The position numbers and the translations under genes are program-made. Positions 35,834-46,315 of a stretch of DNA of 64,000 nucleotides are shown here, piece by piece. The DNA is from Combretum micranthum (taxonomy: Eukaryota; Streptophyta; Magnoliopsida; Myrtales; Combretaceae). The first letter of the stretch is position 1. Each line of letters begins with the position of its first letter. Below the pieces are notes generated by a model. The model was not told where the DNA came from. It saw nothing but the letters and a program-made list of their open reading frames with translations, and did not search any database. The stretch lies in assembly GCA_024138025.1 (NCBI GenBank), contig JAMXBD010000639.1:708528-772527 (forward strand), in the 5' to 3' direction.

Positions 35834-35932
35834 GAAGAAATTTATGATGAGCTTTTGTCTAATGGGGCAGAAAACTGGTTTGTTTGTGAAGACAATTCTA
35901 AAAAGAAAAACATTACAAGGAAGCAGAAGTAA
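35834..35932 (+). pseudogene. 3' tail of an unidentified ORF of the pararetrovirus-like sequence
   Basis: An open frame ends in EIYDELLSNGAENWFVCEDN followed by a lysine/arginine-rich end, with a TAA at 35930-35932. It lies directly before a promoter-like region and the viral leader, where the last ORF of a caulimovirid genome would end. I could not assign the domain. The upstream part is missing or unrecognisable. The association rests on position. Confidence 0.35.
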
Positions 35933-35981
35933 CGACAAATGGAAAAAAGGAGAAAAACACAAAAAAGAAGAATGCATGGGA

Positions 35982-36075
35982 TTACTGTAGCAGTAGGTTA
36001 TTATAGCACTTTTTTTTTATTGTAGCAGTAAATTATCGTAGCACTTTTACTGTTTTGAAATTTTTTCTATAAAAA
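35982..36075 (+). promoter_or_regulatory. Pararetrovirus-like promoter: tandem tgtagcagta units and TATAAAAA
   Basis: Two imperfect units of about 36 bases (actgtagcagta...tagcactttt and attgtagcagta...tagcactttt, 35984-36050) precede a strong TATAAAAA at 36068-36075. This is followed by the viral leader from about 36100. The arrangement resembles the pregenomic-RNA promoter in caulimovirid intergenic regions. Confidence 0.45.
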
Positions 36076-36629
36076 GCGAGTAGGTTTAAGGCTCTGATCA
36101 TTGAGAGTTTCAGAAGGAAAGTCCTAATGAAAGAACAAACTATACATATTCTTTGAGAATTCTGAGTAATTTACGTATCTGCTAAAGTGTTCTTGTAATA
36201 AGCTGTTGGAACCATCCTTAACCATTGTAACATAACAACACCATCTTCAATAAGCATATGTAAGTTTCCTTTATCATGTCTAGCTAAGTTTCTATTTTAA
36301 GATATGAAAGTACACATTCTCTAAAACCTTATTCAAACCTTATTAGACTCTTGTATCATGGAATAAGGTTTTATAGTATGGGTGAACAATTAAGACACCA
36401 TATTTGGTAGTATAACTCTATTTTCTTAAGAAATTATACCAAAAAGACCAGTCTAAGAACCCTTTGGAAAAGCTATTGAGGCATGGTAGCTTTTTGTAAG
36501 CCTTGTAGATTATGGTGTGGGTATATGAGGTACATTTTCTCAAAAAAACATTGCTCAACTATATAACTATCTTCACTTTAATGTTTACCCCTACCATGAG
36601 GTCTTCTTCCGTGGCACAAAGATCCTATT
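36076..36629 (+). other. Pararetrovirus leader / intergenic region, plus-strand copy A
   Basis: From about 36146 (atattctttgagaattctg) to 36629 (ggcacaaagatcctatt) it matches two other copies: minus strand 46290-45831 and plus strand 47035-47476. Shared text includes tgttcttgtaataagctgt, catatgtaagttcctttat, ccatatttggtagtata and gtgtgggtat. Copy A stops at the base where the minus-strand copy continues into its primer-binding site. Its junction with sequence of opposite orientation lies at 36629/36630. Confidence 0.6.
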
Positions 36630-36630
36630 A

Positions 36631-36716
36631 TATATAGATGAGAAACATTCCCCAAAATACTCCTATAATAACATAACACTTAAAGACTTATCCTAATTAT
36701 ATTATTTTCACAATCA
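36631..36716. repeat. Direct repeat R2 (partner of 45052-45137)
   Basis: About 86 bases, from tatagatgagaaacattcc to ttattttcacaatc, match 45052-45137 in the same orientation with few differences. In viral (minus) orientation R2 directly follows the stop of the movement-protein ORF, and R1 precedes that ORF. Confidence 0.7.
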
Positions 36717-38085
36717 TTCTTCTCCTTCCAATACAGAAGACTCTATTTCTAACGGTTCTATTATGTTTATTCCTTCTGAAGCTATTGCATCTATTATTCC
36801 TTTTATATTAATTTATAAGATACTTCACTATCATTTGTAGTTTTACAAATATAACCTACATCAATAAGTAATTTTTCTCCTAGGGTCTTAATATCCTTTA
36901 GATTGTAGGCTAATTTTTATGTTTTCTAGATTGTTGAAAGAAATCAAAAAAATTGGAGCACAGTTTCCATTGGAGCAAACACAGCTTTTCTAATGTCTCC
37001 CCATGATTTATCTATTAATAAAACTAGTACCTTTCCTCTAGTCTTTTCTCTAGTTAATCCTCTTATTCCTATCACTATTAGCCCTAAATGAACTAATGTC
37101 TTTCTTGTTTTTTTTAGTTTCTTTAATGATTCCTTTGTTATAAGCTTTATGTTAGAAGCATTCTTTGTTATAGAGACCTTTTATTCTCTATTTGACCTGA
37201 ACAATCCTGTACTCCAATTGAACAACTTTGTATCATATGATCTTTTAAGGTTTAATAATCTTATTGCATGATTATAGTAGATTTCTACATCTTTGTCAAT
37301 ATCTACTAGTTCTTCTAAATGTATCATATGATCTCCTTGTTTCCTTTTTCCAATATTTAATTTACCTAAAATTCCTACCCTTGAGGTACTTTCTATGGAA
37401 CTTGTACTAGGCATGGATGATTGCAGGGTATAAGACTCTCCTTTCAATGGTCTAAGCCTATTTAAGAATCCTTCATTGTCCTTTCTATTATATCTATTAT
37501 TATCTCTTCTTTGTTCACTTTCTTCTTCTATTATCTCAATCCTTTCGTTTGACTCCCTTCTAAAATTACTAATTTTTATCCTTTATTTACTCAAGGTTTT
37601 CCACTCTCCTTTTTGAAAGTATGCTTCTAGTCTAGCTTTCTTTTTTGCTTTAATATTTTCTAATTTGCTTATTATTTGGTCTAATTCCTTTTGATAAGAA
37701 GCTTATGTCTTTCAATTTTATCTTTTTCATGAATAGCTCTTTTCACTTGGCTTACACTTAACTTAATGCTTTCTACCTCTATGTGCAATTTTATTAGTAA
37801 TGCTATTATGGTATTATTTTGTCTTATAAATCCCTTAATGTATTATTTGCATTTTGATCTCCTTTCGAAAATCCTAATCCTTCTTTATCATCATATAATT
37901 CTTGTGTATCATCTATAGAGGTTAAATAATTTATATTTGCTTCCAATTCACTCTTCTTATCCTATAAAGCCTTTTTAATTTCTTCTATCATATTAGCTGT
38001 CCTTTTACTAATCTCTTATAATTTTTTTACTTCTTTTATGAATATTTTTTGACTTTCTATTACTTCTTTTTTATGATTTTGCCTA
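36714..38085 (-). pseudogene. Endogenous pararetrovirus ORF, 3' part with 30K-type movement-protein domain (broken)
   Basis: The ancestral role was a cell-to-cell movement protein of a plant pararetrovirus. Read on the minus strand, the upstream half (38085 to about 37450) is K/E/I/N-rich and coiled-coil-like. Next comes an open segment at 37447-37181 (LNIGKRKQGDHMIHLEELVD and onward). After one in-frame TAA at 37181-37183 comes the core HLGLIVIGIRGLTREK...LLIDKSW (37090 to about 36980). These features fit the beta-strand core of the 30K movement superfamily. A further conserved-looking GEKLLIDVGYICK lies near 36870. The frame closes at about 36714 beside repeat R2. A Ty3/gypsy element at 38086-43754 separates this part from its N-terminal half. 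Several stops are present. Confidence 0.55.
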
Positions 38086-38090
38086 GTTTT
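38086..38090. repeat. Target-site duplication, left copy (gtttt)
   Basis: It is identical to 43750-43754 and directly outside the 5' LTR. Confidence 0.8.
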
Positions 38091-38653
38091 TGAACTAGGG
38101 ATCACTTTTGTAGAGAAGGATCAAGAGGATTTGAGGAACAATAGAAATCTTAAGATTCAAATTGTTTTGTCAGATGGAAGTGAAGTGCTACCAAGTGAAA
38201 ATGGAAAGCAAATATTGGGAGTATCAGAAAGAGGTTGCAAATGGGTTGGTTATGGCATCAAACATAAATGGGTCATCTAGGAAGAGTTAGTGGGCTTGGG
38301 CAGAATCTAGGCCAGGCTCTAATGAAATAAAAAGCAGTATTAGCATACGAATATATAATATTCTGGAAACTTTTTCTGTTGTAACTAATTATGATGTGGC
38401 ACTATCCTCACATGATATAATATTTATAGGATGATTGTTAGGAGCACTTATTACATTATTCACATGACATGTATTACACGTATATATACTGCAAAGTGTG
38501 ATAAAAAAAAATCCATGAAAAAAACACAAAAAAATATTTTACTCCAAAGCTTGTATTCGAGCTCCCTTGCTGCATTCGGCTGGGATTAATTTTTCCTTTA
38601 ATTTCTATTGCATTCAGTTGGAATTATTAGATTTGTTTAGCAACCCTGTTGCA
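38091..38653 (+). repeat. 5' LTR of the 38-44 kb chromovirus
   Basis: 563 bases, starting tgaactaggg and ending gttgca. It aligns throughout with 43185-43749. The LTR contains ggcactatcctcacatgatataat and a later ttacattattcacatgac...cacgtatatata stretch that may be its core promoter region. Confidence 0.85.
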
Positions 38654-38655
38654 AT

Positions 38656-38667
38656 TGGTATCAGAGC
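38656..38667 (+). promoter_or_regulatory. Primer-binding site (initiator Met-tRNA)
   Basis: A perfect TGGTATCAGAGC begins two bases after the 5' LTR. Confidence 0.9.
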
Positions 38668-38682
38668 ATACTATTGGAGCTG

Positions 38683-39739
38683 ATGGCCGAAGGTTTTAAG
38701 GAATACAAACGAATGGAAGAACTGTTCAAAACAATGATGAAGGATCAGTCAAATAAACAAGAAAAATGGATCAAAATGTTTTATGATACACTACAAAAAC
38801 AACAAGTGCTTGAGCAGCAACCAAAAACAATAGATGAGCTTAAACAACAAATGAAGGAGAAGGTAACCATGGTCGAAACTCCACTTAGTGTACGAAAACT
38901 AGGGGAGGAATCTCACACGAGCAAATTGGGGTTTGATGGTACTACTTCTGAGGGCAACACATTGAATGCCTATCATCTAACTTTACATAACACTAGGATA
39001 GACTTCCCAACTTTTAGTGGTGAGGGGTTACAATCATGGATTATCAAGGCAGAGTATTTTTTCTTGATAGATGACACTCCTGAACATTTAAAAGTTAAAG
39101 GTAGCTATTATGCACTTAAATGGAAAACCCTATGAGTGGTATGCCTCTTACTCTAAATTAAGAACTGATGCCTCACCCATTACATGGGAAGAGCTTACCA
39201 AGGCATTGTAGGCTCGATTCAAGGAGCGAGTCTTTAAAGATCCTATGGCTAAATTGAAAGAACTACATCAAACAGACTCCCTTCAAGACTACATTGACCA
39301 ATTCATTTACCTCTCAACCCAGAACCAACTTACAAAAAACTAGCTCCTTAATTGTTTCCTAAGTGGATTAAAGCCTGAGCTACAATACCTTATATGCATG
39401 TTCCAGCCTACTACCTTATCATAAGCCTACATACTTGCTAAACTTCAAGAAGCAACCTCAACCACCAAAAATACCAAGAACTTTCCCCACATCCACAATA
39501 CGGCTCACTCTTCTTTCAAACACACCACCACCACTACAAACACCCCTGCCTAAAACAACAACTAAACCCCACCTCAGCTTACATGCTACCCCCATAACTC
39601 ACCAAAGAACCATAGCTCAAATCCTCTAAACACTACTCAATGACTCACACCTGAAGAAATAGAGAAGAAGAGATGAAAGAAGCAGTGTTTTTGGTGTGAT
39701 GAAGCCTTTGGACCTAGCCATAGATGCAAAAGTAAGAGG
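38683..39739 (+). pseudogene. gag of the 38-44 kb chromovirus (broken)
   Basis: The ancestral product is the capsid and nucleocapsid polyprotein. The first ATG in frame is at 38683; an open segment runs to 39135 with a coiled-coil-like start (KRMEELFKTMMKDQSN) and the entry to the capsid domain (LHNTRIDFPTFSGEGLQSWI). After a frame change the capsid core follows in 39115-39440: GKPYEWYASYSKLR, then WEELTKAL, then SLQDYIDQF, then CFLSGLKPELQYL. A CCHC-type knuckle, CFWCDEAFGPSHRC, lies at about 39683-39725. Several TAG/TAA codons replace Q or other residues (for example after TKAL). Without its frame changes the protein would be of usual gag length, about 340-350 residues. Confidence 0.8.
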
Positions 39740-40557
39740 TTGAACATCCTTATAGCTTGTAAGGAGAATGAAGGAGAGGATGAGGCAGACTTAGATGGTG
39801 AAATGGAGAAGATGGACAGTGAACTGGCTTCATTTACTTTGTGTGCTATTGATGGAAATAGCCACAATGCAGAGCATAGCATGAATGTCAATAGGTACCT
39901 CAATATGAAGGAACTGATTACCCTTATAGATGTTGGCAATTCTTCTATTATGTTGATGAAAGATTGGCCAAGAAACTTAATTGTAAATTGACTCCTATTG
40001 AGCCAGTGATAGTCAATTTGGCTAATGGGGTTAGGTTGTACGTTTATTTCATGGTTAATGGGTTAGAGTGGAGGGCATCCAATTCAAGGCTGATTTCTTT
40101 ATCCTTCCCATGAAGGCTTACGATATGATTCTTGGCATGCCCTGGTTGGTAACATTGGGAACCATACGCTGGAATTTCGGGTTACTAAAGATGGAATTTT
40201 TCTGGCAAGAATCAACGTGCACTCTATGGGGACAAAAAGAATGTGTCACTCTAATTTCTAGTAAGGCCATGTCTCACATCCTCACTACTACTGGTTCTAA
40301 TTGTGAAGTACAATGCTGGGTAATTAGGAGTATAAATTCCATTAACACAGATGATCAACTAGTACATCCTATGATTCTTGAAAAACTAGAGTGCTACCAA
40401 GATCTGTTTGAAGGACCATCTTCCCTTCCACTAACTAGATCATGTAATCATACGATATACTTACAAGCAGATGCTAAACCAGTGAACTTGAGACCTTATC
40501 ACTACTTTATGGTCTAAAAATCAGTCCTGGAAGAAATGGTAAAAGAAATGCTATCTA
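39740..40557 (+). pseudogene. Protease region of the 38-44 kb chromovirus
   Basis: Aspartic protease of the pol polyprotein. The active-site loop reads LITLIDVGNSSIMLM near 39918-39960, where the family has (L/I)IDSGS(T/S)HNF, so the catalytic glycine-serine context is altered. After a frame change one reads VNLANGVRL and, from 40068, IQFKADFFILPMKAYDMILG followed by MPWLVTLG. The latter is the usual C-terminal flap (LGMPWL). The segment continues into the linker before reverse transcriptase (CNHTIYLQADAKPVNLRPY), with a stop at 40515-40517. Confidence 0.7.
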
Positions 40558-41240
40558 GTGGGGATAATTCGCCCTAGCCACAGTCCATTTACCTCTCCTA
40601 TGGTTTTAGTGAAGAAGAAGGACAATAGCTGGAGAATGTGTGTGGACTATAGAGAATTGAATAAGATGACCATTAAATATAGATTTCCAATCCCAATTGT
40701 GGAGGACTTGTTTGATGAGTTGCAAAGTGCAAGCTACTTCAGTAAGCTAGACCTACGTTCTAGCTACCATCAAATATTAATGCACCCTAGTGATGTCTAC
40801 AAGATGCGTTCCGCACTCACGATGGACATTATGAGTACTTAGTCATGCCATTTGGCTTGACTAATGCCCCCATCAACTTTTCAGGGCTTAATGAATGATT
40901 TATTTAGGTTGTTCTTGTGAAAGTTTGTCTTGGTTTTCTTTGACGATATTTTGGTATATAGTACCAGCTTAGTCTAGCATGTGGAAAATCTGAATCTGTG
41001 TTTGATGTACTATGCAAGGAGAAACTATTCCTTAAACATAGTAAGCATGCTTTGGAGTACATCAGATTGAATATCTTGGCACATCATTACTAAAAAGAGT
41101 GTAGCCATTGATCCTAAAAAGATAGAAGCCATTAGGTATTGCCAGCTCCAACCAACGTAAAACAATTAAGAGGGTTTCTTGGGTTGGTAGGGTATTACAA
41201 GAGGTTTATCCAAAGGTTTGGAGTTATAGCCAAACCTTTA
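40558..41240 (+). pseudogene. Reverse transcriptase of the 38-44 kb chromovirus
   Basis: RNA-dependent DNA polymerase domain. Conserved blocks in order are [20 protein letters not shown], then [14 protein letters not shown], then [13 protein letters not shown], then [13 protein letters not shown]. After a frame change come MPFGLTNAP and the catalytic FFDDILVYS near 40930-40965, and then a thumb segment with [14 protein letters not shown] around 41170-41200. Stops at 40840 and 40916-40918 and several single-base changes disrupt it. Confidence 0.8.
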
Positions 41241-41269
41241 ACCAACCTACTTAGGAAAGATCAGTTTTA

Positions 41270-41614
41270 ATGGAGTATGGAGGCCTAAGAAGCTTTGAAA
41301 AATTGAAAGATGCCCTTGTGCAATCCCTAGTTTCGTGCTTACCTGATTATTTAAAGAGGTTCATTATTGAAATTGACGCTAGTAGGGATGGGATTAAAGC
41401 AATACTTATGCAAGACAAGCATCCAATTGATTACATGAGTAAGACTCTTGCACCTAGGCATAGAGGCTTATCAGTATATGAGAAGGAATTGTTATCTCTA
41501 GTATATGTAGTGGAAAAGTGGCATCATTACTTGTTCAGAAGACCTTTTGTGATCAAAACAGATCACCAAAGCCTTAAATTCCTTCTAGAGCAGCGTTTAG
41601 TGATGCCAACTTAG
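41270..41614 (+). pseudogene. RNase H domain of the 38-44 kb chromovirus
   Basis: Ribonuclease H of pol, which degrades the RNA strand of the RNA-DNA hybrid. An open stretch holds IEIDASRDGIKAILMQ, then PIDYMSKTLAPRHRGLSVYE, then KELLSLVYVVEKWHHYL, then IKTDHQSLKFLLEQRL. The D, E and D of the active centre are preserved in IDAS, YEKEL and KTDH. A TAG at 41612 ends the open frame; the remnant continues in frame with KWLTNLLGLCYFIKF and DALSRRE-like text to about 41710. Confidence 0.8.
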
Positions 41615-41759
41615 TAGAAATGGCTCACCAATCTATTAGGGTTATGCTACTTTATAAAGTTTAAAAGTGGGAGTGCTAATTTGGCTGCTAATGCATTGTC
41701 TAGAAGAGAAGGAACTCAACTTAATCATTTAACTCTATAAGTTACTATACCTGTTAATG

Positions 41760-43020
41760 GATGAAATATAAGCTAGTTGGAGACTATCCAATGGTTATGG
41801 TCTAATCATTGACCAATTAAAGGAAGGAATTGAAGTGAAGCACTTCACTTTTAATCAAGGGTTACTCAGAAGGAAGGGAAAGTTAGTAGTGGGTCCGGAC
41901 CTTGGTTTAAGAGAGAAATTGCTCGAACTTTATCATGGAGGATCACTTGGAGGACATTATGGAGCTCAGGTAACCTACAAAAGTATCTCAGCAGTGTTTT
42001 ATTGGCTAAATTGGAGAGAATAGTGAGACAGTATGTGAGAGCTTGTGACATCTGTCAAAGATACAAGTACGAGAATGCTGCTAATCTAGGTTTGTTACAA
42101 CCACTTTTAGTACCTAATGAATGCTGGCAGGAAGTCTCTATTGATTTCATGGAAAGCCTACCCAAGTTTAATGGAAAGGAGGTTATCCTTATGGTGGTTG
42201 ATCGGTTGAGTAAATATCATCATTTTTTAGCATTATCACACCCATACTCAGCATCTCAAGTGGCTCAAATCTACTTAGATAATGTCTATAAATTGCATGG
42301 AATGCCAGAAACCATAACAAGCGACAGAGATCTTATTTTCATTAGCAGGTTTTAGAAAGAGTTCCTGAGCTTACAAGGGGTTTCACTTAACATGTCAACA
42401 TCTTATCATCCCGAAATGGATGAACAAAAAGTAGTCAATAAATGCCTAAGAACTTATCTCAGGTGCATGATAGGGGAATATCCTAAACGTTGGAGTTACT
42501 TTCTACCCCCAACTGAGTGGTGGTACAACACCAACTATCACACAGCTTAAAACACACACCCTTTCAGGTTCTCTATGGCTATCCACCCCCCATCCATTTG
42601 CCTTATATACCAGGGGATTGTAGAAACAGTGCCATAGACATGCTTTTAACTAACAAGGAGGACATGTTGCGTATGCTTAAGTTTCATCTTAAGTGAGCAC
42701 AATAGAGGATGAAAAATGTGGCCAACTAGAGAAGATTTGATAGAGTGTTTAATATAGGTGACTATGTACCACTCAAGACATAACCCATAGTCAAGGGTCA
42801 CTCAAACAAAACAAGGTACAAAAATTAAATCCTAGGTACTACGGACCATATAAAATTGTTGATAAGTTTGGAGAGGTTACTTACAATTTAGATCTCCCTT
42901 CAGAAGCTATGGTACACCTAATGTTCCACGTTTCTTAGTTAAAGTCGTATTATGGCTAGAAGGTGGATGATCGTTCCTTTACTTGTAATAAGAAAGAACA
43001 AGAGTTAGATCCTTAGGCCG
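41760..43020 (+). pseudogene. Integrase of the 38-44 kb chromovirus
   Basis: DDE integrase of pol. The N-terminal HHCC zinc module is readable as LYHGGSLGGHYG and, after a frame change, CDICQRYK (about 41930-42065). The catalytic core follows: VSIDFMESLPKFNGKEVILM, then VVDRLSKYHHF, then PETITSDRDLIFISRF. The third acidic residue lies past a TAG in a degraded YHPEMDEQKV, where the family reads YHPQTDGQTE. C-terminal remnants include VDKFGEVTYNLDLPSEA-like text near 42855. Frames are broken at 42355 and at several later points. Confidence 0.8.
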
Positions 43021-43044
43021 TATTAAATTGAAAAATATTAAAAG

Positions 43045-43140
43045 AAAAAAACAAGATCGATACTCTAGTACTTATCTTATGGAAGGGTTTGTCACTATTG
43101 AAATCCAGTTGGGAAACTTTGAGTGAGCTTCGGTTAAGGT
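43045..43140 (+). pseudogene. Chromodomain-like tail of the chromovirus integrase
   Basis: The frame DTLVLILWKGLSLLKSSWET matches the shape of retroelement chromodomains (VLVxWKGLPxxExTWE). It is followed by a short basic tail up to the polypurine tract. In chromoviruses this module targets integration to particular chromatin. Confidence 0.6.
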
Positions 43141-43172
43141 TTCCAAATCATCCCTTGTGGTTAAGGATTCAG

Positions 43173-43184
43173 ATAAGGGGAAAA
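43173..43184 (+). promoter_or_regulatory. Polypurine tract
   Basis: The run ataaggggaaaa lies immediately before the 3' LTR start and serves as the plus-strand primer site. Confidence 0.75.
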
Positions 43185-43749
43185 TGAACTAGGAATCACT
43201 TTTGTAGAGAAGGATCGAGAGGATTTGAGGAACAATAGAAACCCTAAGATTCAAACTGTGTTGTCAGATGGAAGTGAAGTGTTGTCGGTGAAAATGGAAA
43301 GCAAATGTTGGGAGTATCAGAAAGTAAAGAGTCCGTGGATAGGGTTTGGCACCAGACATAAATGGGTTATTTGGGAAGAGTTAATGGGCTTGGGAGAATC
43401 TGGGCCTAGCTTTAATGAAATAAAAAGCAGTATTGGCATAGGAATATAGTAATATTCTAGAAAGTTTTTCTATTAACTAATTGTGATGTGGCACTATCAC
43501 CACATAACAGAATATTTACAGGATATTTGTTAGGAGCACTTATTACATTATTCACATGATATGTATTACACGTATATATACTGCAAAGTGTGAGACAAAA
43601 AAAAAAAATCAATGAAAAAAACACCAAAAATATTTTGCTTCAAAGCTTGTATTCGAGCTCCCCTATTGCATTCGACTAGGATTAATTTTTCCTTTAATTT
43701 CGATTGCATTCAATTGGAATTATTGGATTTTTTTAGCTTCCCTATTGTA
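43185..43749 (+). repeat. 3' LTR of the 38-44 kb chromovirus
   Basis: 565 bases, starting tgaactagga and ending attgta, where the 5' LTR ends in gttgca, so the terminal CA has become TA. Frames at 43225-43449 and 43612-43878 lie in or across it and are not genes. Confidence 0.85.
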
Positions 43750-43754
43750 GTTTT
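43750..43754. repeat. Target-site duplication, right copy (gtttt)
   Basis: It is identical to 38086-38090. Confidence 0.8.
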
Positions 43755-44945
43755 CTTTATATGTTCCAAATGTCTTAGATTTTTTATATGTCCCCTTGTG
43801 TTTCTTTTACATAATCTAACTTTTTTGAGATTTCTTTTATTTGTTTATCCTTTTTTTATCATCCATTCATCCAAATGATTGTGTGTTTTGTATAGATTAT
43901 CTATATATTGATGAACTATTCTATTGAAAGTTATGGCTAAATCTACAATACTATTTAGTTGTCTAACTTTTGTGTGTAAACTATGATTGAAATTATCTTT
44001 AAAGTGACACAAATGAGAAAAACTAGAATTTCCTACTTGTTTCCTTTCTTGTTCTTTGATTTCTAAATTTAACTAGCTAAATCCTTTTTCAATCCTTTCC
44101 ATCTAAATATTTTAATTAACTTCCTAAACCCATCCCTTCCTTTTCTTTTATATCATTTAAATATTTTTCAAACCCTCTTTCAAACAACTATAAAATCTTT
44201 ATCTAGCTATCAGTATTTTTTCTTTATTTTCGGTTATATCTTTTAGAATGCACTCAACTTCTAGATCTAAATTATATTTATATTTTCAATTTTTTTATAT
44301 CCAAATTATTTATCTTTGCTAATGCTAAGATAAAATCTTAATTCTTTCTTATTATAATTTCCTGATAACACTTGGTCATAACTAGCCATTATACTGCTAA
44401 GCTACTCACCGTTCCTTCATAATAACTTATCCTTTGGCTTAACCTTTCTTATATTTTTATATTTGGTTTATTATTTCAAGGGTTGTTTTGCTGCTTTTTA
44501 TATCCTTTTTCTTCTGCTTCTATTTGAAAATTTCTCTTTTCTAATATCTTTTCAATTCTTTTTATATCTTTCTTCCAATAAACTAAATCCCTTTCACTAT
44601 GCTTTATATAATTTTTTAACCTCTCATCAATCTCAAGTTATTTTCCTTTATATATTCTATATATTTGTGGATTATACCATCATATATTCATCAACCCTTC
44701 ATAGTATTCAATAAGTGCATATATCTTATTATTTCTCTTTCCCTTACGTAGCTTACCTCTAAAATATGCCTATATTGATCATATAATATAATTGGTTTCT
44801 TTACACACCCTTTTAACCTTTGTTTTACTTATTTCTTTTGTTTATTTAACCTTTGTAAATCCTTTTCTATATTTTTCACAAAATTCTTATACCTTTTTAC
44901 AATATTTTTATGCCTAATTATGTATTGAATATATTTGTGACTCAT
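43755..44945 (-). pseudogene. Endogenous pararetrovirus ORF, 5' part (coiled-coil N-terminus)
   Basis: On the minus strand a possible start ATG is at 44945-44943, giving MSHKYIQYIIRHKNIVKRYK and then a K/N/E/I-rich, coiled-coil-like region down to 43755. The gypsy insertion interrupts it there; the other half with the movement-protein core is at 38085-36714. Stops occur at many places. The T-rich look of the plus strand comes from this A-rich coding bias. No enzymatic domain is present. Assignment depends on continuity with the other half across a perfect target duplication, which is good evidence that the two halves were adjacent before the insertion. Confidence 0.5.
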
Positions 44946-45051
44946 TTATTCATCTAACCTATCTTCTCATTCATTGCAAAACTTTAAATGTCCTTTTGGA
45001 TGTAAAAGAAGTTCTTCGATCTTAAAGATTTCTTCTAATACTAATGAAAAA

Positions 45052-45137
45052 ATATAGATGAGAAACATTCCCTAAGGTACCCCTATAATTAACATAACAC
45101 TTAAAAACTTATCTTAATTATATTATTTTCACAATCT
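45052..45137. repeat. Direct repeat R1 (partner of 36631-36716)
   Basis: It matches R2 over about 86 bases (tatagatgagaaacattcc to ttattttcacaatc). In viral orientation it lies about 110 bases before the presumed ORF start at 44945. Confidence 0.7.
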
Positions 45138-45810
45138 TTTATCCTTCGCCATGTTTCTTTAATAAATATGTAGTTATCTTGCAATTACTATATATCTTTG
45201 TCCTTTTTGGGATACTTATAAAGTTCCTATCCCTTGGAGTTGAGTCTTCAAAATGTAATTCTAAAAGACATTCTAGTTATTCGATTTAGCCTTTTGTTCT
45301 TCTTATAATATTTCTTAATCTTTTTATCCCCTTTCCTTATTCTTCTATGTATGCTTTAATAAACACATATATAATATTCACAAAAACCATTCATAACCAA
45401 ATTCATCTAAGATTTTTTTCAATAGAATATGTCTCTCTATGACATATATATAAGCATAGATTTCATGAAAATAAGTTGAACAATCATAATTAGTTAGAAT
45501 AAGTAACCAGATCTCTACATTCAAAATATAAGTCATATATCTCATAAATATTTATTACAACTTTTCCTTTTATATATCTTATACTAGTATCTTCAGAACA
45601 TATCTTAACATGTATTATCATTTAGACCTTATTTAACATTAATATTAGCTATACACATAAGACAACAATATAAAGTAATAAAGTTGGATAAACCAATATA
45701 TACAACTGGGTATTACAATTGAAACTATTAAACAAAGTTTTAAGAGTATAATAAACAAAACTAATTAATAAACTGAAACTGATAGACAAAAGTTTAAGGT
45801 GTAAAGATAA
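45138..45810 (-). other. Pararetrovirus 5' leader between primer site and ORF
   Basis: About 670 bases with no domain lie, in viral orientation, between the primer-binding site and repeat R1. The position fits the long untranslated leader of caulimovirids. I see no conserved short ORF that I could defend. Confidence 0.35.
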
Positions 45811-45813
45811 CAT

Positions 45814-45826
45814 GGCTCTAATACAA
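45814..45826 (-). promoter_or_regulatory. Pararetrovirus primer-binding site (Met-tRNA type)
   Basis: The minus strand reads ttgtattagagccatgtt, close to TGGTATCAGAGCCATGTT-like sites of plant pararetroviruses. It begins directly after the sequence ggcacaaaaatcctatt, at which plus-strand copy A stops (36629). Confidence 0.55.
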
Positions 45827-45830
45827 CAAA

Positions 45831-46295
45831 TAGGATTTTTGTGCCATGAAAAAAGACCTCATGGCAAGGATAAATATTAAAGCGAAGATAGTGATACAGT
45901 TGAACAATGTTTTCTTAAGAAAATACACTTCGTCCCATAAGGCTTACAAACAGCTACTCATGCCTCAACAGCTTTATCAAGGTTCTCAGGCCAGTTGTTT
46001 GGTATAAATTCTTAAGAAAATAGAGTTAGCAAATACTTGCCTTAATTATTAAGCCATGCTATAAAACCTTATTTCATGATATAAAAGGTCTAATAAGGTT
46101 TTAGAGCATGTGTACTTTTATACCTTAAAGAAACTTAGCTAACATGGTAAAAGGACCTTACATATGCTTTATTGAAGATAATGGAGGTATGTTATAATGG
46201 TTGAGGATGGTTCCTACAGCATATTACAAGAACACTCTTGCAGAAACCAAACACTCAGAATTCTCTAAGAATTTTTTTTTTTTCACTCTTCATTT
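45831..46295 (-). other. Pararetrovirus leader / intergenic region, minus-strand copy B
   Basis: In viral orientation it runs from the stop of the ORF tail (46316) to the primer-binding site. It matches copies A and C phrase by phrase (tcttgtaataa-ctgtaggaacc, atggtgctaa, ggttttatagcatgg, tgtaagcctta). It differs from A in lacking an upstream TATAAAAA promoter block: the ORF tail comes directly before attcttagagaattctgag. Confidence 0.55.
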
Positions 46296-46315
46296 CGATT
46301 GATTTCATCCGATAC

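Larger units (their letters stand above)
38091..43749 (+). mobile_element. Ty3/gypsy chromovirus-type LTR retrotransposon, full length but decayed
   Basis: The element is 5659 bases with two LTRs, a Met-tRNA primer site, gag, protease, reverse transcriptase, RNase H, integrase, a chromodomain-like tail and a polypurine tract. A perfect 5-base target duplication flanks it. The order PR-RT-RH-INT is that of Ty3/gypsy, and the C-terminal ILWKGL...SSWE motif near 43065-43110 marks a chromovirus. Numerous stops and frameshifts interrupt gag-pol, and the LTRs differ by eye at roughly one position in ten, so it is an old insertion. It sits inside the pararetrovirus movement-protein ORF. Confidence 0.9.
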
